From the NCBI GenBank assembly GCA_008638375.1, contig CM018048.1, forward strand, positions 2,943,940 through 3,007,939: a stretch of 64,000 nucleotides of DNA, read 5' to 3'. The notes under the pieces are model-generated. The model saw only the letters and a list, made by a program, of their open reading frames with translations, was not told where the DNA came from and searched no databases. Below are positions 13,343-22,154 of the stretch, piece after piece. The DNA is from Nyssa sinensis. Taxonomy: Eukaryota > Streptophyta > Magnoliopsida > Cornales > Nyssaceae. The position numbers were made by a program, and so were the translations under genes. Positions within the stretch are counted from its first letter, which is position 1; the number at the start of each line of letters is the position of its first letter.

Positions 13343-13511
13343 GTATTTAATGAAATATAAAAATATTAAAAAATATTTATATAATTTAAATATATATGTA
13401 ATTGGGGCGGGGCAGAATACCTTTCTCCATTCTCGTCTCAAACCTCCCCACTCCACCTTGGTTATTTTCTTTCCAAATTCTTCCCATTAGGAATGAGGCA
13501 AGGGAAATATA
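11726..13511. other. AT-rich intergenic DNA, no gene seen
   Basis: It holds TA microsatellites at about 12,390-12,413 and 13,313-13,337. The 92-residue open frame at 12,738-13,016 matches nothing I know. No support for a gene. Confidence 0.55.
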
Positions 13512-13574
13512 TCATCCCTAAGTTGGAGGGAAGACTTGTTATCTTTCAACATGAAAATGTTTTTCCTAACTGAT
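13512..13574. repeat. Left part of a 69-bp tandem duplication interrupted by Tat-1
   Basis: TCATCCCTAAGTTGGAGGGA and the following bases to CCTAACTGAT (13,574) reappear at 25,113-25,175 with one base changed. Joining 13,574 to 25,107 (past one copy of CTGAT) regenerates two head-to-tail 69-bp units, so the duplication existed before the retrotransposon inserted into it. Confidence 0.85.
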
Positions 13575-14211
13575 TGATATACCATAAAAGAACAGGCCAA
13601 TCAACACTTGACACGTGTAACCACAGTCCGACCTATGCTCAGCCAACATGATTCTCACTCAGCCTATGATGAAAAACTCAAGCATCCAGATCATCATACA
13701 AGGTCAAAGGTGGCCGAACATATATATATCCAGAACAGATCACAGGGTCCAGACCAACACTCCAGAACTCGTCACCGCCTTAGCGGATGCCGAGCAGGGA
13801 ATAAGGAAGCGGTCTTCGACAAGGAAGCAGTCTTCAACAAGGAAACTACCATCTATGGTTATCTCTATGCAAGGTAGCTGCAATCTTCGGTAATCAAATC
13901 CCTATATTCAGGGCATCTATGGTTATCTCTATGCAAGGTAACTGCAATCTCCGGTGATCAAATCCCTATATTCATGGCTTCGAGTCCTAATCAACTTAGG
14001 AAAGCCACGGCTTATAAATTAAACCCTAAAGGTACGCCTTATTTTTTATGCTCATTCTTTGGCTTTCAATACAGTCTTTTCAATTCTTTTACTTACTTAA
14101 GCATCGGAGCGGCTACCGCCGGAGCCAACCCGGTGGTCCTCTGATCATCTTTCTGAGTGTTATACAAGTCACGGAGTCCATACTTATTGCGAGCCGAAAA
14201 GTGCAGCATCA
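13575..14211 (+). repeat. 5' LTR of Tat-1
   Basis: 637 bp, TG...CA ends. It contains a 64-bp internal tandem duplication (from about 13,851 and 13,915; CATCTATGGTTATCTCTATG...) and a TATA-like CTTATAAATTAA at 14,011-14,022. Open frames inside it are incidental. Confidence 0.95.
14011..14022 (+). promoter_or_regulatory. Putative TATA box in the Tat-1 5' LTR
   Basis: CTTATAAATTAA lies about 200 bp before the LTR end, where the U3/R promoter of an LTR element is expected. The same sequence is kept in the 3' LTR at 24,901-24,912. Confidence 0.55.
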
Positions 14212-14214
14212 GTT

Positions 14215-14232
14215 TGGCGCCGTCTGTGGGAA
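14215..14232 (+). other. tRNA primer-binding site of Tat-1
   Basis: TGGCGCCGTCTGTGGGAA starts four bases after the LTR end. Its TGGCGCC start is complementary to a tRNA 3' end (GGCGCCA), as in plant Gypsy elements. The exact tRNA was not assigned. Confidence 0.8.
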
Positions 14233-14291
14233 ACGACTAATCTCCAAAGTGCTCTACTCATAAAACTCATCTTTTTTCCCACCGGTAAACC

Positions 14292-15236
14292 ATGGCACCA
14301 AATCTCCGACCACGACAGAATACTCAGAATTCGCAAAACGCTCAACGTCAGCCGCCTGCTCCCCGCACAAGGGGGCCAGCGGCCAATCCTATGCGACAAG
14401 AGATCGAAGCAATAAAACGACACAATGAACTGGTGCAGGAGCAGTTGCTTACCATCACTAGAACACTGGCGACACTTACGCAGAACCAAGCGACGGGTTC
14501 TCCTAGCCCGCCGGTCAATTTCGTTGTAGGAACGCAACTTCCTGTTGCTACAGAGAACGAAGAACTTCACGCGCAGGCTCCAACTAACCAGCTTGGGCAC
14601 CCCTCAGGCGTTCCTCGCGCTGGCCAAGATCCCCAGCCATCAACAGTCCCTAGCTGGGGAACATCCGCCTTCGTCCCCGACATCCATTACCAGAGCACTA
14701 CTCGAGCCCCAACTCCAAGGGCCTCGGGAGCATACCCGGCACCGCAGGAGCCTCCTCATGCAGCACCAAACCCTCCGATTCGGAATCCTCCTCCGTCCGA
14801 AGGGCGTAATCAACCCTACTACCCTGAAGCCGAGGCTGTCAGACAGGGTTCACAAGATATCAGAGTCAAAGACCCGCGGAGGGTAGAGGAAATTACCGAG
14901 TCAATAGACCGGACAATTACCTTGAGAGGACCTCAGAACCCTCCAGAACAAGACGAACTGGCCAGGCTGCTCGGAAGGCTAGCCACCCCATTCACTCACA
15001 CCATCATGTCAGAAGAGAGGCCCAGAAAATTTATGGTGCCCAAATTCACCTTGTACAATGGATCTGGAGATCCAGGAGATCACCTCTCTCATTACCAGCA
15101 TACGATGGCCCTTCACGGAGCCTCTGATGCTTTCATGTGCCGAACGTTCATCACCAGCCTGAAGGGAACTACTCTGAAGTGGTTCCACAACCTCCCACCG
15201 AACTCTGTTACCAGCTTCTACGAGCTCGGTAGATAG
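14292..15236 (+). pseudogene. gag: Tat-1 gag, N-terminal part ending at an in-frame TAG
   Basis: Starts at ATG 14,292 (MAPNLRPR), 80 bp after the LTR; the same start peptide is present in both Tat-2 copies. About 200 residues of proline/glutamine-rich linker precede the capsid-like domain (EERPRKFMVPKFTLYNGSGD, then HTMALHG, LKGTTLKWFHNLP, SFYELGR), which matches the retrotransposon gag family. The frame stops at TAG 15,234-15,236 inside the capsid domain. The Tat-2 copy has glutamine there (ELRRQFLDRFL), so this is a Q-to-amber change. Reading continues in the same frame after the stop. Confidence 0.9.
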
Positions 15237-15239
15237 TTC

Positions 15240-16655
15240 TTGGACATGTTTATGACCAGCAGAAGGCTCAGAAGGGGGCCTGAATTCCTGCTAAACGTCA
15301 AGCAAACTAGGGAGGAATCCTTCAGAGCCTACATTGCCCGCTTCAACACCGAGCTCACGGAGATCACTGACTGCAGCCCGAAATTCCTTGTAGCAGCCCT
15401 GACTGCCGGGCTTGCCCAAGGTGGGTTCAGAGATTCCTTGACGAAAAGCCCTCCTGCCGATATGGCGGCATTAATGGATCGGGCCAGAAAATACATCAAC
15501 CTGGAAGAAGCCAACCGCACGTCCCAGAAGGGCAGAGATCAGACCCAGAGGGACAATCCAAAGCGGGAGGACCACAAGAAGGAGGATCACAGAAGAGACT
15601 CCAACAAAAAGAGGGCCAGGAGCCCAGAGAAGAGAACAGCACCCAGAGCTGTGTACAACTCCGAACCGAGGGAGTTCACCAATTTCACTCCTCTGAATAC
15701 CACACCGAACCAGGTACTTCGACAGATCCGAGATTGGGAGAACCTGAGGTGGCCGGAACCAATCAAAGGAGATCCCAGCCTGCGGGACCAAAGTAAGTAT
15801 TGTAATTTCCATAAAGATCATGGACATACAACTAACACTTGCAGGACCCTCCGATATGAGATAGAGCAGCTCATAAAGAAGGGGTGTCTTCGGGAGTTCG
15901 TCAAGCAGGACGGAAGGCAAAACCCCCAAGAAGACAAGCCTCAGCAGCGGCCCGACCAGAGGCCCGAACAGAGGCAGGAGCAGAGGGAGGGACGTAACGA
16001 GCCCCAGAGGCAGAACAATCACGTCATCTACGTCCTCCATGCTGACTCCCCTGTCACAGGAATGTCCAACAGGGCAAGAAAGAGATACGCTCGAGAGGCC
16101 AGAGCCGCCCCAAACGTACTACAGATCTCTAATGTTGAAAAGAGGCTCAAGCCAGCACCGGAGATCCAATTCACCGAGCAAGATCTAGCAGGGGTACACT
16201 GCCCTCACAGTGATGCCCTTGTTATCACCCTCAGAATCGCCAACTTCGAGACCAGAAGAGTCCTGGTTGATACTGGAAGCTCCGTCAACATACTGTTTTA
16301 TGAACCGCTTAAGCAGATGGGGATAGACCAGGACAACGTCAAGCCCACCACTGCCGTAATGGCAGCTTTTGATGGCAACCTCAGCACCCCTTTGGGGAGG
16401 GTCGACCTTCCTACCACTGTAGGAGAAGGTGAAGGACAGAAGACCACCATCTCGGAGTATATGGTGTTGAACATGAAGTCTCCCTACAACGTCATAATCG
16501 GGAGACCCTGGTTACATCAGATAGGGGCAGTCACTTCGACCCTTCATCAGTGTCTGAAGTACGTCCACAACCAGAGCGTGCACTCTGTCAGAGGATGCCA
16601 GCCAACCTCCCGGGAGTGCCACGCTATTGCCCTTAAAGAGAAGACTCCCAAATAG
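15240..16655 (+). pseudogene. Tat-1 gag C-terminus and aspartic protease
   Basis: Same frame as the preceding gag segment. It completes the capsid domain (FLLNVKQTREESFRAYIARF, TDCSPKFLVAALTAGL). A charged basic linker and a zinc-knuckle-like CNFHKDHGHTTNTC (about 15,810-15,851) follow. The protease begins near 16,200, with active site VLVDTGSSVNILFY (DTG at about 16,269-16,277) and a distal NVIIGRPWLHQ motif. The frame ends at TAG 16,653-16,655 in the context AAA-TAG-CAA-TTA, but the downstream codons stay in frame into RT. Whether this TAG is decay or a leaky stop is discussed in the findings. Confidence 0.9.
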
Positions 16656-16661
16656 CAATTA
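16653..16661 (+). promoter_or_regulatory. Candidate leaky stop UAG-CAA-UUA at the protease/RT boundary
   Basis: The nine bases TAG CAA TTA match the type I readthrough consensus UAG-CAR-YYA known from tobamoviruses. The same nine bases occur at the matching place in the minus-strand Tat-2 copy (33,225 down to 33,217). All downstream pol codons are in the same frame. Function is inferred from sequence only. Confidence 0.45.
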
Positions 16662-16925
16662 CAGCATACTCGGGACTGTGCGGATCTGGTATTCACTCAC
16701 TCTCCCGAGGTGGAGGATTGCCCATCCGGCATTGAAGAACCCCTAAGCCCAAGGGGACGCGACAGCTGAGCCAAACCTGTTGGTGAGCCCATTAAAGTAC
16801 TGGTCAGTTCAGAAGCAGAGGGGCGTTATCTGTACATCGGCCCAGACCTTACACACACTGAGTAGGAAAAGATAGTCAGGTTTCTGAAAAACAACCTTTC
16901 TATCTTTGCTTGGGAGACCAGGGAC
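16656..16925 (+). pseudogene. Tat-1 linker between protease and RT
   Basis: Still in the polyprotein frame. Two further in-frame stops interrupt it: TGA at 16,767 and TAG at 16,863. The Tat-2 copy has CAA (glutamine) opposite the second. The segment leads into the conserved pre-RT block FAWETRDVEGIDPNLITH. Confidence 0.8.
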
Positions 16926-18347
16926 GTGGAGGGAATAGATCCTAATCTAATAACTCACAAACTGGCGGTAGATCTGGATCACCCGTCAGTCAGACAGAAG
17001 AGAAGGCCGATTGCTCCTGAACGGCATCGGATTATAAACGAAGAAGTCCAGAGGCTGCTGGACGCCAGGATGATACGGGAAGTTTTCTATCCCGAGTGGC
17101 TAGCCAACACCGTGCTTGTGAAAAAGAAGAACGGCAAGTGGAGAGTTTGTGTTGACTATACGGACCTCAACAAAGCGTGTCCCAAGGACAGCTTTCCACT
17201 GCCAAGAATAGATCAACTGGTTGATGCCACTACAGGGCACGAGCTTATGAGTTTCATGGACGCCTACTCTGGATACAACCAAATCCAGATGTACCCTCCA
17301 GATCAAGAGAAGACTGCCTTCATAACCGAAAGAGGACTCTACTGCTACAGAGTGATGCCTTTCGGTTTGAAGAATGCTGGAGCCACTTATCAGCGGTTGG
17401 TGAACAAGATGTTCAGCCCACTGCTCGGCAGCACCATGGAGGTATACATCGATGACATGCTGGTAAAGAGCCTTCAGAAAGGCAGCCACCTCCAGCACTT
17501 GGCCCAGACCTTCGATATCCTCAGACAACACAGGATGAAGCTCAACCCCTCGAAATGTACCTTCGGAGTTACGAAGGGAAAATTCTTGGGGTACATCGTC
17601 TCTCAAAGAGGCATCGAAGCCGATCCCACTCAGATCCAAGCCCTGATTGGACTGAAGTCACCAAAGACCAGAAAGGAGATTCAGGCACTGAATGGCAGAA
17701 TTGCCGCACTGAGCAGGTTTATATCCAAATCCACCGATCGCTGCCTACCTTTCTTCAAAGCTCTGAAGGGCAGCAAGACTTTGCAGTGGACAGAAGAATG
17801 CGAGCAATCCTTTCAAGAACTAAAGGAGTATCTAGCCTCTCCAGAGCTCCTGTCAAAACCAGTACAAGGAGAAAAGTTACTCCTGTACCTTGCAGTCTCC
17901 GAAAATGCGGTCAGTTCTGCACTGATCAGACAGGACAGAGGAGTACAGAGGCCTATATTCTACGTCAGTAGAGCACTACTCGACACGGAGAAAAGATACC
18001 CAGAGGTAGAGAAACTGGCCTATGCCTTGGTCATATCAGCTCGAAAGCTTCGACCTTATTTCCAGGCCCATCCAATCGAGATCCCAACTGCCTATCCTCT
18101 GAAGTCAATACTGAGGAAACCTGAAGTATCGGGAAGATTGGTAAATTGGTCTGTGGAGCTAGGGGAGTTCGACATAGCATATGTACCCCGAAACTCCATC
18201 AAAGGGCAGGCCTTAGCTGACTTCGTAGCCGAGTTCACCCCGGCACTTCAGAACAAAGCACAAGTCACCGAGACTTCGGGAACCTGGCTGCTGTACATTG
18301 ATGGATCGTCAACCGATCAAGGATCAGGGGTAGGCCTGGTACTATAG
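16926..18347 (+). pseudogene. pol: Tat-1 reverse transcriptase and RNase H
   Basis: 473 uninterrupted codons. RT blocks in order: RLLDARMIREVFYPEWLANT, KKKNGKWRVCVDYTDLN, PLPRIDQLVD, FMDAYSGYNQIQM, RVMPFGLKNAGATYQRLVNK, catalytic EVYIDDMLVKS (YIDD at 17,444-17,455), then KCTFGVTKGKFLGYIVSQRGIE and the connection region. The first RNase H follows (LAVSENAVSSALIRQD, FYVSRALLDTEKRY, LKSILRKPEVSGRLVNWSVEL). All catalytic RT residues look intact. The frame ends at TAG 18,345-18,347 just after the start of the second RNase H (LLYIDGSS...GVGLVL). Confidence 0.93.
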
Positions 18348-18782
18348 TCCCCTGACGGGCTCACGTCAGAAAAAGCAGTCAGTCTGGGATTCAAAGCTTC
18401 TAATAATGAAGCCGAATATGAAGCCCTAATCTTGGGCATGAAGCTCGCCTTGGAATGTGAGGCTCAGAACCTCGATGTCTTCTCTGACTCCCAACTGGTA
18501 GTAAGCCAAGTCTTGGGAGAATTCACCATTAAAGATGATAGGATGCTCCGATACTCCGAACTGGTAAACCACTTAAAGCACTCCTTCCAGATATTTACTA
18601 TCCAGAAAATTGAGAGAAACCAGAATTGCAGAGCAGATGCTCTGGCTAACATGGCCTCCCGCTTCAAGACTGAAGCAGACTCCACAATTAAAATCTCCTT
18701 TCAGCCAGGATCCAGCATTGAGGAAACACGAGTTGCTCCAATTGATGAACAGCCCCAGAACTGGATGACCCTAATCCTCTAG
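18275..18782 (+). pseudogene. Tat-1 second (archaeal-type) RNase H
   Basis: Starts WLLYIDGSSTDQGSG, is cut by TAG 18,345, and continues in frame with [20 protein letters not shown], then [16 protein letters not shown], then [19 protein letters not shown] residues. The D, E, D and D positions of the RNase H fold are all visible. A second RNase H of this type between the Ty3 RNase H and integrase is a hallmark of the Tat lineage. The frame is closed by TAG 18,780-18,782. Confidence 0.88.
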
Positions 18783-19724
18783 TATCTAAGATCCGGGCTC
18801 CTCCCAGAGGACAAAAACAAAGCCAGGAGAATCCGAATCAGAGCGGCTCGGTACCTGATCCTGAACAAGAAGCTTTACAGAAGGTCGTATTCTCAACCTC
18901 TGTTAAAATGCTTAGCTCCAGACGATTCACAGTATGTCTTGGCTGAAATACATGAGGGAATTTGCGGGAACCATAATGGGGGCAGAACTATAGCCCACCG
19001 AGCTCTATCGCAGGGCTACTACTAGCCCGGCATGTTGAAACAGGCTAAGGAATATGTTCGGAAGTGCGACAAATGCCAGAGATTTGCCCCGTACCAACAT
19101 CAGCCTCAGCACGAGCTTATCCCGATTCTTAGTCTTTGGCCCTTTGCTCAATGGGGAATGGACATTGTGGGCCCATTACCACGGGCACCTCCAAACAGGA
19201 AGTATCTCTTGGTGGCCATCGACTATTTCTCTAAATGGGCCGAAGCCGAGCCCTTAACACATATCACAGAAAAGGAAGTCGAAAGCTTCACCTGGAAGAA
19301 CATTGTGTGCAGGTTTGGCATACCACGTGTAATTATCTCGGACAATGGGACTCAATTCACTGGTAAAGGCTTCAAGGCATTTTGCGAAAATCTCAACATC
19401 AGGCAAAACTTTGCCTCTCCAGGCCATCCGCAAGCAAATGGGCAAGCAGAGGTCACCAACCGAACGATCCTTGATGGGTTAAAGAAAAGGTTGGAACAAG
19501 CCAAAGGGAAGTGGGCAGAAGAACTCCCTGGAGTTCTTTGGGCCTACAGAACAACCAGAAGAACTCCCACCTCTGAAACTCCCTTCTCACTAGCCTATGG
19601 AACAGAAGCAGTAATTCCGGTTGAGATCGGTATGCCAACTCTGAGGACTGAGGCCTTTGAGCAAGAATCCAATGATCAGCAGCTGATGGAAAACTTGGAT
19701 TTACTCGAAGAGGAAAGGGATTAG
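18783..19724 (+). pseudogene. Tat-1 integrase, zinc finger and catalytic core
   Basis: The frame continues through the HHCC finger (EIHEGICGNH, then CDKCQRF). It is broken once by TAG 19,023-19,025, where YYWPGM is expected, so a Trp codon became amber. The catalytic core follows with D (WGMDIVGPLPR), D (IISDNGTQF) and E (GQAEVTNRT), plus the VLWAYRTT and SLAYGTEAVIPVE blocks. TAG 19,722-19,724 lies where Tat-2 has a glutamine. Apart from the stops no key residue is missing. Confidence 0.9.
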
Positions 19725-19997
19725 GCCAGCATCAGGATGGAAGCTTATCAACAAAGAATGGTCAACAAATCCAAGGTAGGACTCAAGACAGTCAACTTTC
19801 AAGTTGGAGACTTCGTCTTAAGAAGAGTCTTTCAAAACACCAAGGATCCCACCATGGGAAAGTTGTCACCAAACTGGGAAGGACCCTACAAAGTAACAAA
19901 GGTCGTTCGGCCTACCACCTACTGGCTTGAAGACATGACTGGGAAACTCGTTCCTAGGCCATGGAACGTGGAACACTTACGGAAGTATTATCAGTAG
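19725..19997 (+). pseudogene. Tat-1 integrase C-terminal domain
   Basis: Same frame as the core. It has the usual C-terminal features of Ty3/Gypsy integrases: FQVGDFVLRRVF, GKLSPNWEGPYKVTKVV and TYWLEDMTGK, ending at RKYYQ and TAG 19,995-19,997, which is the natural polyprotein end. No chromodomain is present, as expected for Tat. Confidence 0.88.
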
Positions 19998-20037
19998 AGT
20001 TATTTCTTTTACTTCCATAGAGTGTTCATCTATTAAC

Positions 20038-20565
20038 GCACAGGCCTCCAAAGCCTGGTCCATAATGTACGAGTTTTTACTCGGTCCATCTATTAATGCA
20101 CAGGCCTCCAGAGCCTGGTCCATCTATTAATGCACAGGCCTCCAGAGCCTGGTCCATCTATTAATGCACAAGTCTTAGGACTTGGTCCATCTATTAATGC
20201 ACAAGCCTCCAGAGCCTGGTCCATAATGTACGAGCTTATACTCGGTCCGTCTATTAATGCACAGGCCTCCAGAGCCTGGTCCATAATGTACGAGCTTATA
20301 CTCGGTCCATCTATTAATGCACAGGCCTCCAGAGCCTGGTCCATAAATGTACAAGTTTTAACACTTGGTCCATCTATTAATGCACAGGCCTCCAGAGCCT
20401 GGTCCATAAATGTACAAGTTTCAACACTTGGTCCATCTATAATGCACAGGCCTTCAGAGCCTGGTCCATAGTATACAGGTCTTAAATACTTGGTCTATTT
20501 CTTGAATATACAGGCCTCCAGAGCCTGGACCACTCTAATGCACAGGCCTTCCGAGCCTGGTCCGT
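20038..20565 (+). repeat. Tandem array of about 17 short hairpins after pol
   Basis: Alternating units of about 26-34 bp share the frame AC-[stem]-loop-[stem]-GGTCCAT. The stems differ but still pair: AGGC/GCCT, GAG/CTC, AAGTC/GACTT and AAGT/ACTT. Each is closed by an AC...GGT pair with one bulged G. Spacers are CTATTAATGC or AATGT. Tat elements are known for tandem repeats in this 3' region, but paired stem changes are unusual. The open frames across the array on both strands are repeat artefacts. Confidence 0.9.
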
Positions 20566-21006
20566 CTTCGATTGGCAAACTCTATGATCCAGTCCATCCA
20601 AAGACAGAAATCCCGGACATCTACAAACTAAAGTTTCTCAGATCAGAACATATCAGATCTGATATTTATATTATTTGGCTTATCTGTCAAACAAGCAACA
20701 GAAAAGCACATTTTGATACAGAAGACATCAGATCTGAGTAAAAGAGACTCAATTTTATTTATAAATCAGAAGATTTACATCAACACAAAGAAGCTATTAC
20801 AAAAGCTACTACAGAAGCTATTACAGAAGTTATTACAAGAAGATACAATTCTCAGTATAAGGGCTTCTCTTCACGGGATGTTAAAGGGGCACAGGAACCA
20901 CAACTTCCATTGCCGCCGCCACCGGCTCCATTTGAAAGGAAGGGGCCCTGAACCCCAGTCTGCATCAAGAAACGCCCAGGCCATTTCATCATCACTATCA
21001 TTGGTC
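20566..21006. other. Tat-1 internal region between hairpin array and antisense ORFs
   Basis: No recognisable sense gene. It includes a short AGAAGCTATTACA-type repeat at about 20,785-20,840, which produces a KLLQ-repeat open frame judged not to be real. Confidence 0.5.
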
Positions 21007-21429
21007 TCACGACCAACGGAGGATGAGGGCTCTGGGTTTCAGGGGACCTTCAATCTTCTTCTTCACACCGTCTGTTTCACCCCATCCAAATTGAGACAAG
21101 GCACGAAGAAGAGGAGGCACCCCACTTGCGTCTACATCACCGATGCTCCAGGCCTCGGTTGAATCAAGGAAGGGCCACCACCAATCGGAGGAATCTCGAC
21201 CGGATGCCAGAGGAAACAAGAAGACTTGTACCTCCTTCAATCCTTCCTTGGAGACTGAAAAGAGGGGAAGGTTAACTCTCGGCCACAGTTTAATTGCTCC
21301 TAACTTAGGCAAGGAATCACCCATCATCTTCGAGCAAGTGGCAAAACTCCGGCAGCATATGAAGCCTTTCTCACAAGGGGACAATTTGAAATCAAAAAGA
21401 TGAACGCAACCGTATGCCCTCATTTCCAT
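21007..21429 (-). CDS. Possible second antisense ORF of Tat-1, 140 aa
   Basis: An uninterrupted minus-strand frame of normal composition, including DWWWPFLDSTEAWSIGD and ALSQFGWGE. A TATA-like CTATATAAATG overlaps the first ATG, so if it is a promoter the true start would lie further inside. No family recognised. It lies on the same strand as the spliced antisense gene and downstream of it. It could be a second small gene, a late exon of that gene, or chance. Confidence 0.35.
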   Translation of the reverse strand: MEMRAYGCVHLFDFKLSPCEKGFICCRSFATCSKMMGDSLPKLGAIKLWPRVNLPLFSVSKEGLKEVQVFLFPLASGRDSSDWWWPFLDSTEAWSIGDVDASGVPPLLRALSQFGWGETDGVKKKIEGPLKPRALILRWS

Positions 21430-22154
21430 TTATATAGACCCTTGAAGTCCAAAAGCCGCCCAACTGAACCGTCACAACGGTGAAAAAGAGAGTGGCCTCG
21501 AAATCCTAAACGACGGTCGAATAAATAAATGGCGCATTAAATGTGCCTCTTCGATATACCAAGAGACAGGGTACAGAACCCTCTAAACAGAGACCGCAGT
21601 CCGGCACTGAAGCTCCTGAATTGGCAGAAAGGGGAACAAAGTCTAATTGTACAGACCCCCTATTCAAGATTCAGATCTTCCAGTCTTGACTATTTTTATG
21701 ACAAGCCAAGTCATATCACAAAGCCCAAACAGCTCGGATATATCCCGATCCTGAGTACTCAGCATACCGAGCATCATAAACGACAAGCACAAAGCTGCCT
21801 GGTTGTCTTCACAAGCTCTTGATTCAGAGCAGTCTACCTTAAGAGATTTACAGGAGTCTACTCCCACTCTATCAGGCTCTATCTATCTGATTATATTTAC
21901 TTTCTTGTCTTATTATAATGAGGCAGTTGAAATTAATCTACATCCCTCATTCAGTAACCAGTATCGAAGCTCGGAAAAGCAACTATTGACTGCTGAACAG
22001 TTGATCTAGCATGCAAAAGGCCCAGAACAGCCACACTTACACAGAAGGGAAGAACACAAGAAGAATTTGAAGGAAAGATAATTTTATTGATCGAAAGTAT
22101 ACGCCCATTACACCAAATAGCAAAAACAAAAAGGGAATAAAAACCTATAAAGCC
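21430..22154. other. Tat-1 internal region, no gene seen
   Basis: Several short open frames on both strands lack motifs. The 3' UTR of the antisense gene would fall here. Confidence 0.5.

Noticed and set aside
13608..13893. Open frames of 89 and 81 residues, repeated at 24,498-24,783
   Set aside because: They lie inside the Tat-1 LTRs, appear in both because the LTRs are copies, and have no coding support.
17100..17639. 179-residue minus-strand frame
   Set aside because: It is the shadow of the well-conserved RT frame on the plus strand.
14292..19997. An altered genetic code with TAG as a sense codon
   Set aside because: This is nuclear plant DNA. The neighbouring genes use normal codons, and CAG decay or readthrough explains the TAGs better.
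20093..20471. Repetitive open frames of 104 and 113 residues on the two strands
   Set aside because: They arise from the hairpin array; the peptide repeats follow the DNA units with no sign of protein selection.
20038..20565. CRISPR-like array
   Set aside because: Regular repeats with short spacers, but in a plant retrotransposon. The spacers are also repeated, and no Cas-like gene exists.
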